Below, piece after piece: positions 42,239 to 51,218 of a stretch of DNA of 64,000 nt. Within the stretch, counting starts at the first letter, position 1, and each line of letters opens with the position of its first letter. The notes beneath the pieces were generated by a model. That model was not told the origin of the DNA and searched no databases. It saw only the letters and a program-made list of their open reading frames with translations. Origin of the DNA: Chelatococcus sambhunathii (GTDB taxonomy: Bacteria > Pseudomonadota > Alphaproteobacteria > Rhizobiales > Beijerinckiaceae). The DNA lies in NCBI RefSeq assembly GCF_001418005.1, contig NZ_LIOL01000003.1:372001-436000 (forward strand). The letters run 5' to 3'. The translations under genes were made by a program, and so were the position numbers.

Positions 42239-43023
42239 GCGTCATGCAGCAGGGCGATGAACGGCCTTGCCTCGGGCAGGACGTTCGAACCGATCGCGGT
42301 CACTGCGATGCCCGGCGTCCACGAGTTCATCACGGCCGCGCCGGATAAGGATTGGAGCTTCTCCAGGGTGATCTCCTCCCGGCGCTGGGGGATCCCCAGG
42401 CGCTCGAGCTGCCGCTGCACGATGCCCATCGTCGTGCCGGTCAACATCGCGGCCTTCGGCCAAATGACGGTGTCGCCATCCCAGAAGGCGAGGTTCCAGA
42501 TGGTCGCCTCGCTCAGCCGCCCGTGCCGGTCGCGAAAGGCGGCGTCGTCGAACCCCTGGCGTATGGCCTGGTGCAAGTAGTGGGTCTTGCCCACCTCGCC
42601 GACATGCTTGATGGCGGCGAGCGGCCGCTCGTAGTCGACCGCAGCCAACCGGAGCGGCCCCTTTGGGCCGCTGGATGGTGCCGCCGTCCGCACGAGAACC
42701 ACCGGCTCGGCATCCATGCTGTCCGCCGTGAACTCGCCCTTGCGCGAAAAGACCGTGGCCGTCAGGGACAGGTCTTCGGGGCCCGCCGCGATTGCCGCCG
42801 CGATCCGGGACGCGACTTGCTCGTCGGGCAGCGCCCTTCCGAAAAGCGCCATGGATGCTTTGCGCAGGCGCGCCAGATGCAGATCCAGTCCTTTGACCCT
42901 GCGGCCGCGCACCTGCATCGCCGTGAAATGGGCAAACCCGGCGAAGGCCCGGGGTATCAGCTCATCGGGGGTGGCCGCGTGGCCGTCGATCCAGGCCCCG
43001 TAAAGGCTGGCGTCAGAAGACAT
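42205..43023 (-). CDS. Class IV PLP aminotransferase
   Basis: A 272-residue PLP enzyme of the branched-chain aminotransferase/D-alanine aminotransferase/ADC lyase fold. It starts MSSDASLYGAWIDG and has the PLP-lysine region EVGKTHYLHQAIRQG, then RLSEATIWNLAFWDGDTVIW and LTGTTMGIVQRQL. The substrate class is not clear from the sequence. RBS GAGGAGC precedes ATG 43023; an upstream ATG at 43059 lies in the promoter. It is divergent from a MerR regulator whose 19-base-spacer operator covers its promoter. Its 3' end overlaps eutC. Confidence 0.9.
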   Translation of the reverse strand: MSSDASLYGAWIDGHAATPDELIPRAFAGFAHFTAMQVRGRRVKGLDLHLARLRKASMALFGRALPDEQVASRIAAAIAAGPEDLSLTATVFSRKGEFTADSMDAEPVVLVRTAAPSSGPKGPLRLAAVDYERPLAAIKHVGEVGKTHYLHQAIRQGFDDAAFRDRHGRLSEATIWNLAFWDGDTVIWPKAAMLTGTTMGIVQRQLERLGIPQRREEITLEKLQSLSGAAVMNSWTPGIAVTAIGSNVLPEARPFIALLHDAYEAEPARETS

Positions 43024-43062
43024 GGTCTTGCTCCTCGTGGTGTTCACATCGACGAGCAACGG

Positions 43063-43093
43063 CCTTAGGGTCTGACAGCGCTGTCAGAGTCAA
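43063..43093 (-). promoter_or_regulatory. MerR-type promoter with 19-base spacer
   Basis: On the minus strand, TTGACT and CTAAGG are separated by 19 bases. The spacer contains the perfect palindrome TCTGACAGCGCTGTCAGA (43071-43088). An over-long spacer with a central dyad is the hallmark of MerR-activated promoters. It points to the aminotransferase gene and lies nine bases before the merR-like start codon on the other strand, so it should also autoregulate. Confidence 0.85.
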
Positions 43094-43101
43094 GGCGTGA
43101 T

Positions 43102-43455
43102 ATGAGGATCGGCGAATTGTCCCGGCGCACCGGCGTGAGCGTCCGCATGCTGCGCTATTACGAGGCCGAGGGGCTGCTGAAGCCGCAGCGCACCATGGGC
43201 GGCTATCGGGACTACGACCCGGCCGAGGTGCGCACGGTCGAGCGGATCAGGCTGCTCGGCTCGGCGGGCATGACGCTGGCGACCATCCGGCAGTTTCTGC
43301 CGTGCGTGCGCGGAGAGGGCCCGGTCTTCGAGCCTTGCGATGAATTGGGGGACGTTCTCAAGGAACAGATCCGCCTCGCCGACCTGAAGACGGAGAAGCT
43401 GGCCCAGAGCCGGAAGGTTCTCGAGAGCTTCCTGCTCGAGATCGGGGAGCGCTAG
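43102..43455 (+). CDS. MerR-family transcriptional regulator
   Basis: A 117-residue MerR protein with the N-terminal winged helix-turn-helix (IGELSRRTGVSVRMLRYYEA) and the dimerisation coiled coil at residues about 75-110. Cysteines occur at CVRGEG and EPCDELG, but no recognised metal-binding pattern is evident. It starts just after its own operator at 43071-43088, so it probably controls itself and the divergent class IV aminotransferase. The effector is unknown. Confidence 0.92.
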   Translation: MRIGELSRRTGVSVRMLRYYEAEGLLKPQRTMGGYRDYDPAEVRTVERIRLLGSAGMTLATIRQFLPCVRGEGPVFEPCDELGDVLKEQIRLADLKTEKLAQSRKVLESFLLEIGER

Positions 43456-43457
43456 CG

Positions 43458-44243
43458 TCAGCCGCGGCGCGCGTGGAGGATGAAACGCCTGTAGGTGAGG
43501 GTGCGCAGCTTGTCGGCGAAGGCCGCGCCCCGGCGCTGCGCCGCACCGATGCGCGCATGGCTGCCGCGGCGGATGTCCGTGAAGCCGGCGGCGGAGACGA
43601 GCCCGGCGAGGGCTTCAAAGGTCAGGCCGTCGCCGAAGGGCAGTTGCTGCATGATCGCCGCGTGCCGGGCGCGGCTCGTCGCGTCCCGTCCGCCCGGCAC
43701 GGCCGGAGCCTGCTGCAGCCGGGCGATGAGCCACGCCGCCAGCCGCCCGACGAGGCCTTGCCGCACCCAGTTGCCATCGAAGATGATGAGATGGCCGCCC
43801 GGCCTGAGGACGCGGTGCCAGTCGGCAAGGGCGGCGGCGGGGTCCGTCAGCGTCCACACGAGATGGCGGCACACCACGGCGTCGTAATGTTCGTCCGGCT
43901 CCATCGTGTTCTCGGCATCGGCGAGGACAAAGCGCGCCCGCGGATTGTCGCGGTGCTTGTCCCGCGCCAGCTCCAGCATGGCGGGCGAGAAGTCGAGCCC
44001 CGTCACCTCGTGGCCGAGCCCGGTCAGGACGCGCGTCACTTCGCCCGTGCCGCTGGCGAGCTCTAGGACGTGCAACGGCGCCGTGCCGAGCCTCTCGCGA
44101 ATCTCCCGTGCCCAGGCGTCGAACGGAGGGCCGGCGGCGATGCGATGCTGCACGTCGCCGTCGAACGTCGGCGCCCGGTCCGACCAATAGGCGCGGATCT
44201 CCTCCTTGAGCGAGAAGTTCGACAAGGGAGCGGGTTGGGTCAT
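43458..44243 (-). CDS. Class I SAM-dependent methyltransferase
   Basis: A 261-residue cytoplasmic methyltransferase. The SAM site is VLELASGTGEVTRVL near residue 60, with GLDFSPAMLELAR, FVLADAENTM and the post-motif DWHRVLRPGGHLIIFDG. The substrate is not indicated. It is divergent from a siderophore/cobalamin-type ABC importer across 245 bases that include a strongly AT-rich block, so both may share iron- or metal-dependent control. A role in modifying the imported metallophore is a possible inference. Confidence 0.88.
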   Translation of the reverse strand: MTQPAPLSNFSLKEEIRAYWSDRAPTFDGDVQHRIAAGPPFDAWAREIRERLGTAPLHVLELASGTGEVTRVLTGLGHEVTGLDFSPAMLELARDKHRDNPRARFVLADAENTMEPDEHYDAVVCRHLVWTLTDPAAALADWHRVLRPGGHLIIFDGNWVRQGLVGRLAAWLIARLQQAPAVPGGRDATSRARHAAIMQQLPFGDGLTFEALAGLVSAAGFTDIRRGSHARIGAAQRRGAAFADKLRTLTYRRFILHARRG

Positions 44244-44339
44244 GGCGCCTTCCTGTCCTCACGCCTGGTCTTTGCGGGTCGTGTGCGGGCGCGCAGTATT
44301 AGGCCGATACGGAAGCGTGAACAAGCGCTTTCGTGAGGG

Positions 44340-44440
44340 ACAGTGCGCTAATTCTTCTCTCTGGTTCTTTAAAATTTTTCTAATTCATGTAATGCACATT
44401 GTATCAGTTAAAAAAGATAGCGATTGACCCGTCCGAATAC
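44340..44440. promoter_or_regulatory. AT-rich divergent promoter region of metallophore system
   Basis: About 100 AT-rich bases stand out from the GC-rich background between the methyltransferase and the importer. They include TTTAAAA-TT-TTTCTAA around 44368-44383. This loosely resembles the alphaproteobacterial iron-control (Irr) motif TTTAGAA-N-TTCTAAA, and TTGTAT is seen near 44399. The match is weak and no Fur/RirA site is certain. Confidence 0.35.
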
Positions 44441-44488
44441 ATTCTCTACGTGCCTGCACCAACTAGCCCGGTATGGTGGAAGGCGACA

Positions 44489-45625
44489 ATGCAGTTTCTT
44501 CGCAAGATGGCGGTGGCGGTCACACTGGCGGTGTCTCTCGTGGCTCCCCTGGCGGCTCGGGCCGAGACCGTCAAGGTGACGGACGTGCTCGGCCGCGAGG
44601 TTGAGGTCAAGGCACCGGTCGAGCGCATCATCCTGGGCGAGGGGCGCCAGATCTATTTCGTCGCCACGCTCGACAAGGACGATCCCTTCAAGCGCATCGT
44701 CGGCTGGCGCGACGACCTGCCGAAGGCCGACCCGGACAATTACAAGGCCTATCTCGCGCGTTATCCGGACATCGCGAAGCTGCCGACCTTCGGCGGCATG
44801 AAGGAGGGCTCGTTCGACGTCGAGCAGGCGATTGCCCTGAAGCCCGACGTGCTCTTCATGAACATCGAATCGAAGGTCGCGAGCGACGAGGCCAAGCTGA
44901 TCGAGAAGCTCGCCGCCGTCGGCATTCCGGTCGTCTATGTCGATTTCCGCGAGCGGCCCTTCGAGAACACCGAGCCATCCATGCGCCTCATCGGCAAGCT
45001 CTTCGGCGAGGAGGAGAAGGCGGAGGAGTTCATTGCCTTCCGCGCCGCCGAGATCGCTCGTATCACCGACCGGCTGAAGGGCGCGAAAGTCGACCAGCCG
45101 CTCGTCATGATCGAGCGCGCGGGCGGCTATTCCGACGACTGCTGCATGTCCTTCGGCCGTGAGAACTTCGGCAAGATGGTGGAGATCGCCGGCGGCCGCA
45201 ATCTCGCCGCCGACCTCATCCCGGGCACCTTCGGCGTCGTCAATCCCGAGCAGATCGTCGCCGCCAATCCGGATGTCGTCATCGTCACCGGCGGCAACTG
45301 GGATGCCTATGTGCCGGGCGGCGCCTGGGTGGGCCTCGGACCGGGCACGGACCTCGCCGAGGCGCGCCGCAAGCTCGCGAACCTCACCCAGCGTCCGGCC
45401 TTCGCCCACACCGCCGCCGTCGGCAACGGCCGCGTCCACGCCATCTGGCATCAGTTCTACAACAGCCCCTACCAGTTCGTGGCCATCCAGGCGATCGCCC
45501 GTTGGCTGCATCCGGATCTGTTCAAGGACGTCGATGCCGACGCGACCCTGAAGACCCTGCATGAGCGCTTTCTGCCCCTGCCGTACAAGCCGGGCTACTG
45601 GGTGTCACTGGAGAAGGTGCAGTGA
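44489..45625 (+). CDS. Siderophore/cobalamin-type ABC substrate-binding protein
   Basis: Periplasmic receptor of 378 residues, class III (BtuF/FepB fold), with a Sec signal peptide (MQFLRKMAVAVTLAVSLVAP, cleaved after ARA). The mature start, ETVKVTDVLGREVEVKAPVE then RIILGEG, is the family hallmark. Later features are ALKPDVLFMNIES and NPEQIVAANPDVVIVTGGNW. The ATG at 44489 has GGAAGG upstream. Members bind ferric siderophores, heme or cobalamin. The unusual DDCCMSFG near residue 215 could be a ligand contact. The permease gene overlaps its stop by GTGA. Confidence 0.9.
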   Translation: MQFLRKMAVAVTLAVSLVAPLAARAETVKVTDVLGREVEVKAPVERIILGEGRQIYFVATLDKDDPFKRIVGWRDDLPKADPDNYKAYLARYPDIAKLPTFGGMKEGSFDVEQAIALKPDVLFMNIESKVASDEAKLIEKLAAVGIPVVYVDFRERPFENTEPSMRLIGKLFGEEEKAEEFIAFRAAEIARITDRLKGAKVDQPLVMIERAGGYSDDCCMSFGRENFGKMVEIAGGRNLAADLIPGTFGVVNPEQIVAANPDVVIVTGGNWDAYVPGGAWVGLGPGTDLAEARRKLANLTQRPAFAHTAAVGNGRVHAIWHQFYNSPYQFVAIQAIARWLHPDLFKDVDADATLKTLHERFLPLPYKPGYWVSLEKVQ

Positions 45626-46698
45626 CGGTGACCGGCGACACGATCGCCGCCGAGCAGCCGGAGGGAGCGCGGTTCGCCTACCGCGCTCGCACCCTCCGCA
45701 AGCAGCTCATCCTGCTCGCGCTGGCGGTCCTGCTGCTCACGAGCCTCGTCGCCGACATGATGCTGGGCCCCGCGCGCTACGGCGCGGGCGAGGTGCTCGC
45801 GGCGCTGTTCACGCCGGATGCGGCGCCCGTGGCGGTGCGCGTCGTCATCTGGGACATCCGCCTGCCGGTCGCGCTCATGGCCGTCGTCGTCGGTGCAGCG
45901 CTCGCGATCGCCGGAGCGCAGATGCAGACCATCCTCAACAACCCGCTGGCGAGCCCCTTCACGCTCGGCATCTCGGCGGCGGCGAGCTTCGGCGCCGCGC
46001 TCGCCCTCGTCTTCGGCATCGCCATCGTGCCTTTAGCCATCAATTATGTGGTGGCGGTGAACGCCTTTCTCGCCGCCATGGCCGCGGCGCTCATCATCCA
46101 CGTGCTCAGCCAGCGGCGCGGCGTGACCACCGAGACCATCGTCCTCCTCGGCATCGCGCTCGTCTTCACCTTCAACGCCCTCCTGGCACTCCTCGAGTTC
46201 TTCGCCTCGGAACAGGCGCTCGGCGCCGTCGTGTTCTGGACCATGGGCAGCCTGACCAAGGCCACCTGGCACAAGCTCGCCATCACCACGGCCGTGCTGG
46301 CGCTGTGCCTGCCCGTCTTCGTCCGCCGTGCCTGGGCGCTGACGACGCTCCGGCTCGGGGACGACAAGGCGGCGAGCTTCGGCATCGACGTGCGCCGGCT
46401 CAGGCTCGAGACCATGCTGCTCGTCAGCCTGCTCGCCGCCGTCCCCGTCGCCTTCGTCGGCACCATCGGCTTCATCGGCCTCGTCGGGCCGCACATCGCC
46501 CGCATGATCATCGGCGAGGACCAGCGCTTCTTCCTGCCGGCCTCGGCGCTCGCCGGGGCGGCCATCCTCTCGGCTGCCTCGGTGGTGAGCAAGTCGCTCA
46601 TCCCGGGCCTCGTCTTCCCGATCAGCATCGTTACGGCACTGATCGGCGTGCCGTTCTTCTTCAGCCTCATTCTCTCGACTCGGAGGCGGTCATGGTGA
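45622..46698 (+). CDS. FecCD-family ABC permease
   Basis: A 358-residue permease with about ten membrane spans, starting with GTG at 45622 inside the receptor stop (GTGA). Diagnostic segments are IRLPVALMAVVVGAALAIAG, QTILNNPLASPFTLGIS and the C-terminal GFIGLVGPHIARMIIGEDQR. It forms a homodimer in BtuC/FhuB-like importers, and no second permease gene is needed. The ATPase gene begins before its stop codon. It imports a metal-chelate or cobalamin-like ligand. Confidence 0.94.
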   Translation: MTVTGDTIAAEQPEGARFAYRARTLRKQLILLALAVLLLTSLVADMMLGPARYGAGEVLAALFTPDAAPVAVRVVIWDIRLPVALMAVVVGAALAIAGAQMQTILNNPLASPFTLGISAAASFGAALALVFGIAIVPLAINYVVAVNAFLAAMAAALIIHVLSQRRGVTTETIVLLGIALVFTFNALLALLEFFASEQALGAVVFWTMGSLTKATWHKLAITTAVLALCLPVFVRRAWALTTLRLGDDKAASFGIDVRRLRLETMLLVSLLAAVPVAFVGTIGFIGLVGPHIARMIIGEDQRFFLPASALAGAAILSAASVVSKSLIPGLVFPISIVTALIGVPFFFSLILSTRRRSW

Positions 46699-47474
46699 GT
46701 CTCGAACTCGTCGGCGTCGGTGTCAGCTACGGCCGGCGGGAGATCCTCGCCGGCATCACCACGCCTCCGCTGCGGGGCGGGGAGGTGGTGGCGGTGATCG
46801 GCCCCAACGCTGCCGGCAAGTCCAGCCTCTTCCGCCGCATCGCCGGCCTGACGCGCGGCCCGGGCGAGGTGCGCGTCGGCAGCTCCACCGGGCGGGTCCC
46901 GTGCTACCTGCCGCAGGACATGGCCGTGAACGCCGTGCTCACGGTCCACGAGTCCGTCCTCCTCGCCAAAAAGCAGGACGGCTCCTGGCGCGTCAGCGAC
47001 GACGAACTCGCCGCTATCGACGCCGTGCTGCGGGCGCTCGCCATCGAGGATCTCGCCTTCCGTTCCCTCGGCGAACTGAGCGGCGGCCAGCGCCAGCTCG
47101 TCTCCATCGCCCAGACGCTGGCGCGCGAGCCGGAGATCGTGCTGCTCGACGAGCCGACGAGCGCGCTCGACCTTCACCGCCAGTTCGAGGTGCTGTCGCT
47201 CGTGCGCCGACTCGCCAGCGAGCGGGGCCTGTGCGTGCTCATCTCCCTGCACGATCTCAACCAGGCGCTGCAGGTGGCGGATCGCGTCATGATGCTCGCA
47301 GGCGGCCGCCTCGCCGCGCTCGGCTCGGTAGCCGAAGTGATCACGCCGGCGCTCCTCGCCGAGGTCTACGGCATCGCCGCACGCATGGAACGGACCGCAT
47401 CCGGCGCGCCCTATGTCGTCGTCGAGGGCTCGCTGAAGGAGGGCGTCACCCCTCGACAGAGCCGCGCCGCCTGA
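46692..47474 (+). CDS. Siderophore/cobalamin-type ABC ATPase
   Basis: A 260-residue cytoplasmic ATPase with Walker A GPNAAGKSS, signature LSGGQRQLVSIAQTL, Walker B IVLLDEPTSALDL and the H-loop SLHDLNQ, all typical of FepC/BtuD/HmuV. Its start overlaps the permease stop by seven bases. Its own stop lies only 13 bases from the convergent FAD oxidoreductase gene, with no terminator between. It energises the FecCD permease at 45622-46698. Confidence 0.94.
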   Translation: MVSLELVGVGVSYGRREILAGITTPPLRGGEVVAVIGPNAAGKSSLFRRIAGLTRGPGEVRVGSSTGRVPCYLPQDMAVNAVLTVHESVLLAKKQDGSWRVSDDELAAIDAVLRALAIEDLAFRSLGELSGGQRQLVSIAQTLAREPEIVLLDEPTSALDLHRQFEVLSLVRRLASERGLCVLISLHDLNQALQVADRVMMLAGGRLAALGSVAEVITPALLAEVYGIAARMERTASGAPYVVVEGSLKEGVTPRQSRAA

Positions 47475-47487
47475 GGATGACCGGTCC

Positions 47488-48813
47488 CTAGAACTCCGCG
47501 ACCTTGCCGAAGGCGGAGCCTTCGAGCCGTTCCGGCCGGTAGGGCGCCGGATTGACGATGGGTTTCGTGCCCGTGATGAGGTCCGCGATCATGTGGCCCG
47601 CACCGGGGCCGACACCGAAGCCATGGCCGCTGAAACCAGCGGCGAGGATGAAGCCCGGCAGGGCTGCGAGCTCGCCGATGGCGGGCACGCCGTCCGGCGT
47701 ACTGTCGATATAGCCCGCCCAGCGCGCCGCGACGGGGACCGCCTCGAGGGCCGGCAGCAGGCGCCGCGCCCGGGCGTGGGTCTCGGCGATCTGGCGCGGA
47801 TCGGGGGTGGGATCCAGGATCCGCGTCGCCTCCATCGGCGTTGGCGCGTCGAGCCGCCAGCGTGCGAGCGTCTCGTGCCCGGCCCGCCAGCCTTGGAGCC
47901 CGCCCGGGGCGAGGCTGCGCCAGCGCCTGAGGAACATGGGCACGAACTGGCGGGCGAAACGCAGCTGCTGTGGGGTCGGATCGACGCGGGCGCCGCCGCT
48001 GATCGCCAGCGTATGGCCGCCGTCCGCGCGGCGCGTGACCGAGACCTCGGTCGTATGGAGCGCATCGGGCAGACCCGCTGCGCCGGGGGCGACGGAGAGG
48101 ATCGACGCGCGTACGGAAGACTGGGGAAAGCGGATGCCGCGCTGGTTGAGGAAGGAGGAGGCCCAAGCCCCGCCCGCATGGACCACGGTCGCGGTGCGGA
48201 TCGTGCCCTTCTCCGTCACGACGGCAGCGACGCGACCGCCGGCCGTCTCGATGCCGCGCGCCGCGCAGAACTGATGCACCGTGCCGCCGGCAGCCATGAT
48301 GCCGCGGGCGATTACCGGAGCGGCCCGTGCGGGGTTGGCTGTGCCGTCGCTCGGGGAAAAGACGCCGCCCTTCCAGCGCCGCCCGGTCGCGCTGCCGCGG
48401 GCGGAGGCCTCCTCGCTTGAGAGCATGTGCGTGACGACCCCTTCGCTCGCGGCGAAATCGCGCCACTTGGCCCAGACGGAGAGCTGGGCCTCGTCGTTGC
48501 TGAGATAGAGCAGGCCGCAGCGGCGGAAGCCGAGGTCCTCGCCGATCTCGGTGGCGAGGCGGTCCCAGAGCGCGAGGCTGTGCGTTGCCATCGGCAACTC
48601 GCGGGCGTCGCGGTTCTGCTGGCGGCACCAGCCCCAGTTGCGGCTCGACTGCTCGGCGCCGATCCGGCCCTTTTCCAGCAAGGCGACCTTGAGGCCGCGG
48701 CGCGCGAGATAATAGCCGGTCGAGACGCCCACGATGCCGCCGCCGATCACGACGACATCGGCCCGCTCGGGCAGGGTCGGGCTGGTCTCGATCTCGAAAA
48801 GTGGCGCCGGCAT
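47488..48813 (-). CDS. FAD-dependent amine/amino-acid oxidoreductase (DAO family)
   Basis: A 441-residue flavoprotein of the glycine oxidase/D-amino-acid dehydrogenase family. It has the N-terminal FAD motif VVVIGGGIVGVSTGYYLARR (GxGxxG) and a C-terminal FAD contact GFILAAGFSGHGFGVGPGAG. It oxidises an amino acid or secondary amine to an imine; the substrate is unknown. The start at 48813 (MPAPLFEIET) has GGGAG upstream and is preferred over an upstream ATG in the control region. It is divergent from an Lrp-type regulator, which is probably its controller. Confidence 0.9.
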   Translation of the reverse strand: MPAPLFEIETSPTLPERADVVVIGGGIVGVSTGYYLARRGLKVALLEKGRIGAEQSSRNWGWCRQQNRDARELPMATHSLALWDRLATEIGEDLGFRRCGLLYLSNDEAQLSVWAKWRDFAASEGVVTHMLSSEEASARGSATGRRWKGGVFSPSDGTANPARAAPVIARGIMAAGGTVHQFCAARGIETAGGRVAAVVTEKGTIRTATVVHAGGAWASSFLNQRGIRFPQSSVRASILSVAPGAAGLPDALHTTEVSVTRRADGGHTLAISGGARVDPTPQQLRFARQFVPMFLRRWRSLAPGGLQGWRAGHETLARWRLDAPTPMEATRILDPTPDPRQIAETHARARRLLPALEAVPVAARWAGYIDSTPDGVPAIGELAALPGFILAAGFSGHGFGVGPGAGHMIADLITGTKPIVNPAPYRPERLEGSAFGKVAEF

Positions 48814-49064
48814 CGTGGGTCTCCCTGGACGCAAAGACCCTAGCGCCCCCGCAGAAGGCGCGGGCACCGTAGATCGATCCGACGCGGCATTTCCTTTCGC
48901 GGGTACCCCAGCCATCTGCGATATTATTCCGTTAATGCCGGCAAGCTTCTCGATTTTTCTACGGCACTATCTGCTGTATGGTGGGTGCAGGCTGTCGCCT
49001 GCACCCGGCTCGCGAGAGCAAGACGGCGCCTCGACGGCGAAGCGCCCAGCCCGACGAGGTTGCG

Positions 49065-49547
49065 ATGAAGCTCGATCAGATTGACGTCAAAATCCTCTGC
49101 GAGCTGCAGAAGAACGGCCGGATCACCAATGTCGAGCTGGCCGATCTCGTGCACCTTTCGCCGAGCCCCTGCCTGACGCGGGTCAAGAAGCTGCAGCAGG
49201 AAGGCTATATCCTCGGCTATTCGGCCCTAATCAACATCGGCAAGCTCGGCCAGACGCTGACGGTCTTCACCGAGGTGACGCTGAAGAACCACCGCCAGAT
49301 CGATTTCGCCCGCTTTCTCGCGGCCGTCGACAAGCTCGACCAGGTGGTCGAGTGCCATCTCGTCTCCGGTGGCTACGACTATCTCGTCAAGTTCGTCACC
49401 AGCGGCATCATCGAATATCAGACGCTCATGGAGCGGCTGATCGACCTCGATATCGGCATCGACAAGTATTTCAGCTTCGTCGTGCTGAAGTCGCCGATCG
49501 TGAAGCCGCACCTGCCGCTGACGAGCCTCTTTCCCGTCAGCGCGTGA
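49065..49547 (+). CDS. Lrp/AsnC-family transcriptional regulator
   Basis: A 160-residue regulator with an N-terminal helix-turn-helix (ILCELQKNGRITNVELADLV) and a C-terminal RAM ligand-binding domain (ECHLVSGGYDYLVKFV). The start at 49065 (MKLDQIDVK) fits the family and has GACGAGG upstream. Lrp proteins of this size respond to amino acids. It is divergent from the FAD oxidoreductase; the 250-base gap has an AT-rich stretch around 48920-48985 that could hold its site. It converges on the peptide transporter with only six bases between stops. Confidence 0.93.
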   Translation: MKLDQIDVKILCELQKNGRITNVELADLVHLSPSPCLTRVKKLQQEGYILGYSALINIGKLGQTLTVFTEVTLKNHRQIDFARFLAAVDKLDQVVECHLVSGGYDYLVKFVTSGIIEYQTLMERLIDLDIGIDKYFSFVVLKSPIVKPHLPLTSLFPVSA

Positions 49548-49553
49548 CGGCTC

Positions 49554-51218
49554 TCAGCGCTTCGCGAAGGCGGCCACGAGCTCGGGGTCGCGCTCCAGCC
49601 GGTCGAGCCATGTCGGGTCGAGCTTCGGCACCGACGCCATCAACAGGCGGGAGTAGGGGTGCCCGGCGGCGCTGCCCACATCCCTGGCCGGCAGTTGCTC
49701 CACCTTCTCGCCGCGATACATGACCGCGACCTCGTCGCAGATCGCCTGCACGGTGTGGAGGTCGTGGCTGATGAAGACATAGGACAGGCCGAGTTCCTGC
49801 TGGAGGTCCTTCAGCAGGTCGATGATGGCGGCGGCGACCACCGTGTCGAGCGCCGAGGTGATCTCGTCGCACAGGATGAGGTCGGGATCGGCGGCAAGGG
49901 CGCGTGCCAGGTTGACGCGCTGCTTCTGGCCGCCCGACAGCTCCGCTGGAAGCCGGTGCTTCAGGGTGCGCGGCAGATGCACCAGGTCGAGCAGCCGGTC
50001 GATGCGGGCGTCGCGCGCCGCGCCGCGTAGTCCGTGATAGAAGGCGAGCGGCCGGCCGAGGATGTCCGCGATCGACTTCGCCGGGTTGAGCGCGGTGTCC
50101 GCTGACTGGAAGACGATCTGCAGTCTGCGCAACTCGTCCGGGCTGCGGTCGCGCGCCCGGGGGGCGACCGGCTTGCCGTCCAAATAGATGTGGCCCGAGG
50201 CGGGCGGGATGATACCGGCGATGGTGCGGGCGAGCGTCGACTTGCCGCAGCCGGATTCGCCGATGATGCCGAGATTGCGGCCGCGCTCGAGCCTGAAGCT
50301 GACCTTGTCGACGGCGAGGATCGGCGGCGTCCCGTCGGCGCCGGGCTTGCCATAGCCGGCGCTCACGGCCTCAAGCTCCAGAACCGGCCGGGCGGTGTCG
50401 TTCTCCGCTGCCGGCTGTGCTGTGACCCGGCCGGGCGGAGAGAAGGCGGCGAGCAACGCGCGCGTATAGGGATGCTTGGGCGCGGACAGGATCTCGCGCG
50501 TCGTGCCGATCTCCTGCACCTCGCCGCCCTTCAGCACGACGATGCGGTCGGCGATCTGGGCGACGACGGCAAGGTCGTGCGAGACGTAGACCCCGGCCAT
50601 CCGGCTCTGCCGCATGACGGATTTGAAGGCGCGCAGCACCTCGATCTGCGTGGTGACGTCGAGCGCCGTGGTCGGCTCGTCGAAGATCACGAGCTTTGGA
50701 TCACCGATCAGCGCCATGGCCGCCGACAGACGCTGCAGCTGGCCGCCGGAAACCTGGTGCGGGTAGCGTGTGCCGATCGTCTCGGGCGAGGGCAGCGAAA
50801 GGGCGCGGAACAGTTCCACCGCCTTGGCCTCGGCCGCGGCGCGCGGCATCAGACCGTGGATGCGGGTGATCTCGATGACTTGATCCATGATGCGCTGCGC
50901 CGGGTTGAAGGCCGCGGCCGCGCTCTGCGGCACATAGGCGACCTCGCTGCCGCGGACTCTGGTTCGCCCCTTCTCGCTCAGCTGTGCCATATCCCGTCCT
51001 GCGACGCGGATGCTGCCGCCGGCGATGCGGCAGCCCGTCCGCGTATGGCCGAGCAGGGTCAGCGCAATCGTGGTCTTGCCCGAGCCGCTCTCGCCGATGA
51101 GCGCGACGATCTCGCCTTCGGCGATGTCGAAGTCGACACCCTTGATGATGTCGACGCGCCGGCCGGCATCGGTCGTCGCTTCGACCTTGAGGTTCCGGAT
51201 CTCGACGAGGTGGCTCAT
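49554..51218 (-). CDS. Peptide/nickel-type ABC ATPase, fused pair (DppD-DppF like)
   Basis: A 554-residue protein carrying two complete ATPase domains in one chain. The first (about 1-265) has Walker A GESGSGKTT, signature VSGGQLQRLSAAMAL and LVIFDEPTTALDV. The second (about 290-554) has GESGCGKST, LSGGQKQRVNLARAL and LILCDEITSALDT, in which the usual P after DE is replaced by I. It energises the permeases at 51218-53023. Its ATG overlaps the permease stop by one base (TGATG). The open frame continues upstream over the permeases, but that part is not coding. Confidence 0.93.
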   Translation of the reverse strand: MSHLVEIRNLKVEATTDAGRRVDIIKGVDFDIAEGEIVALIGESGSGKTTIALTLLGHTRTGCRIAGGSIRVAGRDMAQLSEKGRTRVRGSEVAYVPQSAAAAFNPAQRIMDQVIEITRIHGLMPRAAAEAKAVELFRALSLPSPETIGTRYPHQVSGGQLQRLSAAMALIGDPKLVIFDEPTTALDVTTQIEVLRAFKSVMRQSRMAGVYVSHDLAVVAQIADRIVVLKGGEVQEIGTTREILSAPKHPYTRALLAAFSPPGRVTAQPAAENDTARPVLELEAVSAGYGKPGADGTPPILAVDKVSFRLERGRNLGIIGESGCGKSTLARTIAGIIPPASGHIYLDGKPVAPRARDRSPDELRRLQIVFQSADTALNPAKSIADILGRPLAFYHGLRGAARDARIDRLLDLVHLPRTLKHRLPAELSGGQKQRVNLARALAADPDLILCDEITSALDTVVAAAIIDLLKDLQQELGLSYVFISHDLHTVQAICDEVAVMYRGEKVEQLPARDVGSAAGHPYSRLLMASVPKLDPTWLDRLERDPELVAAFAKR

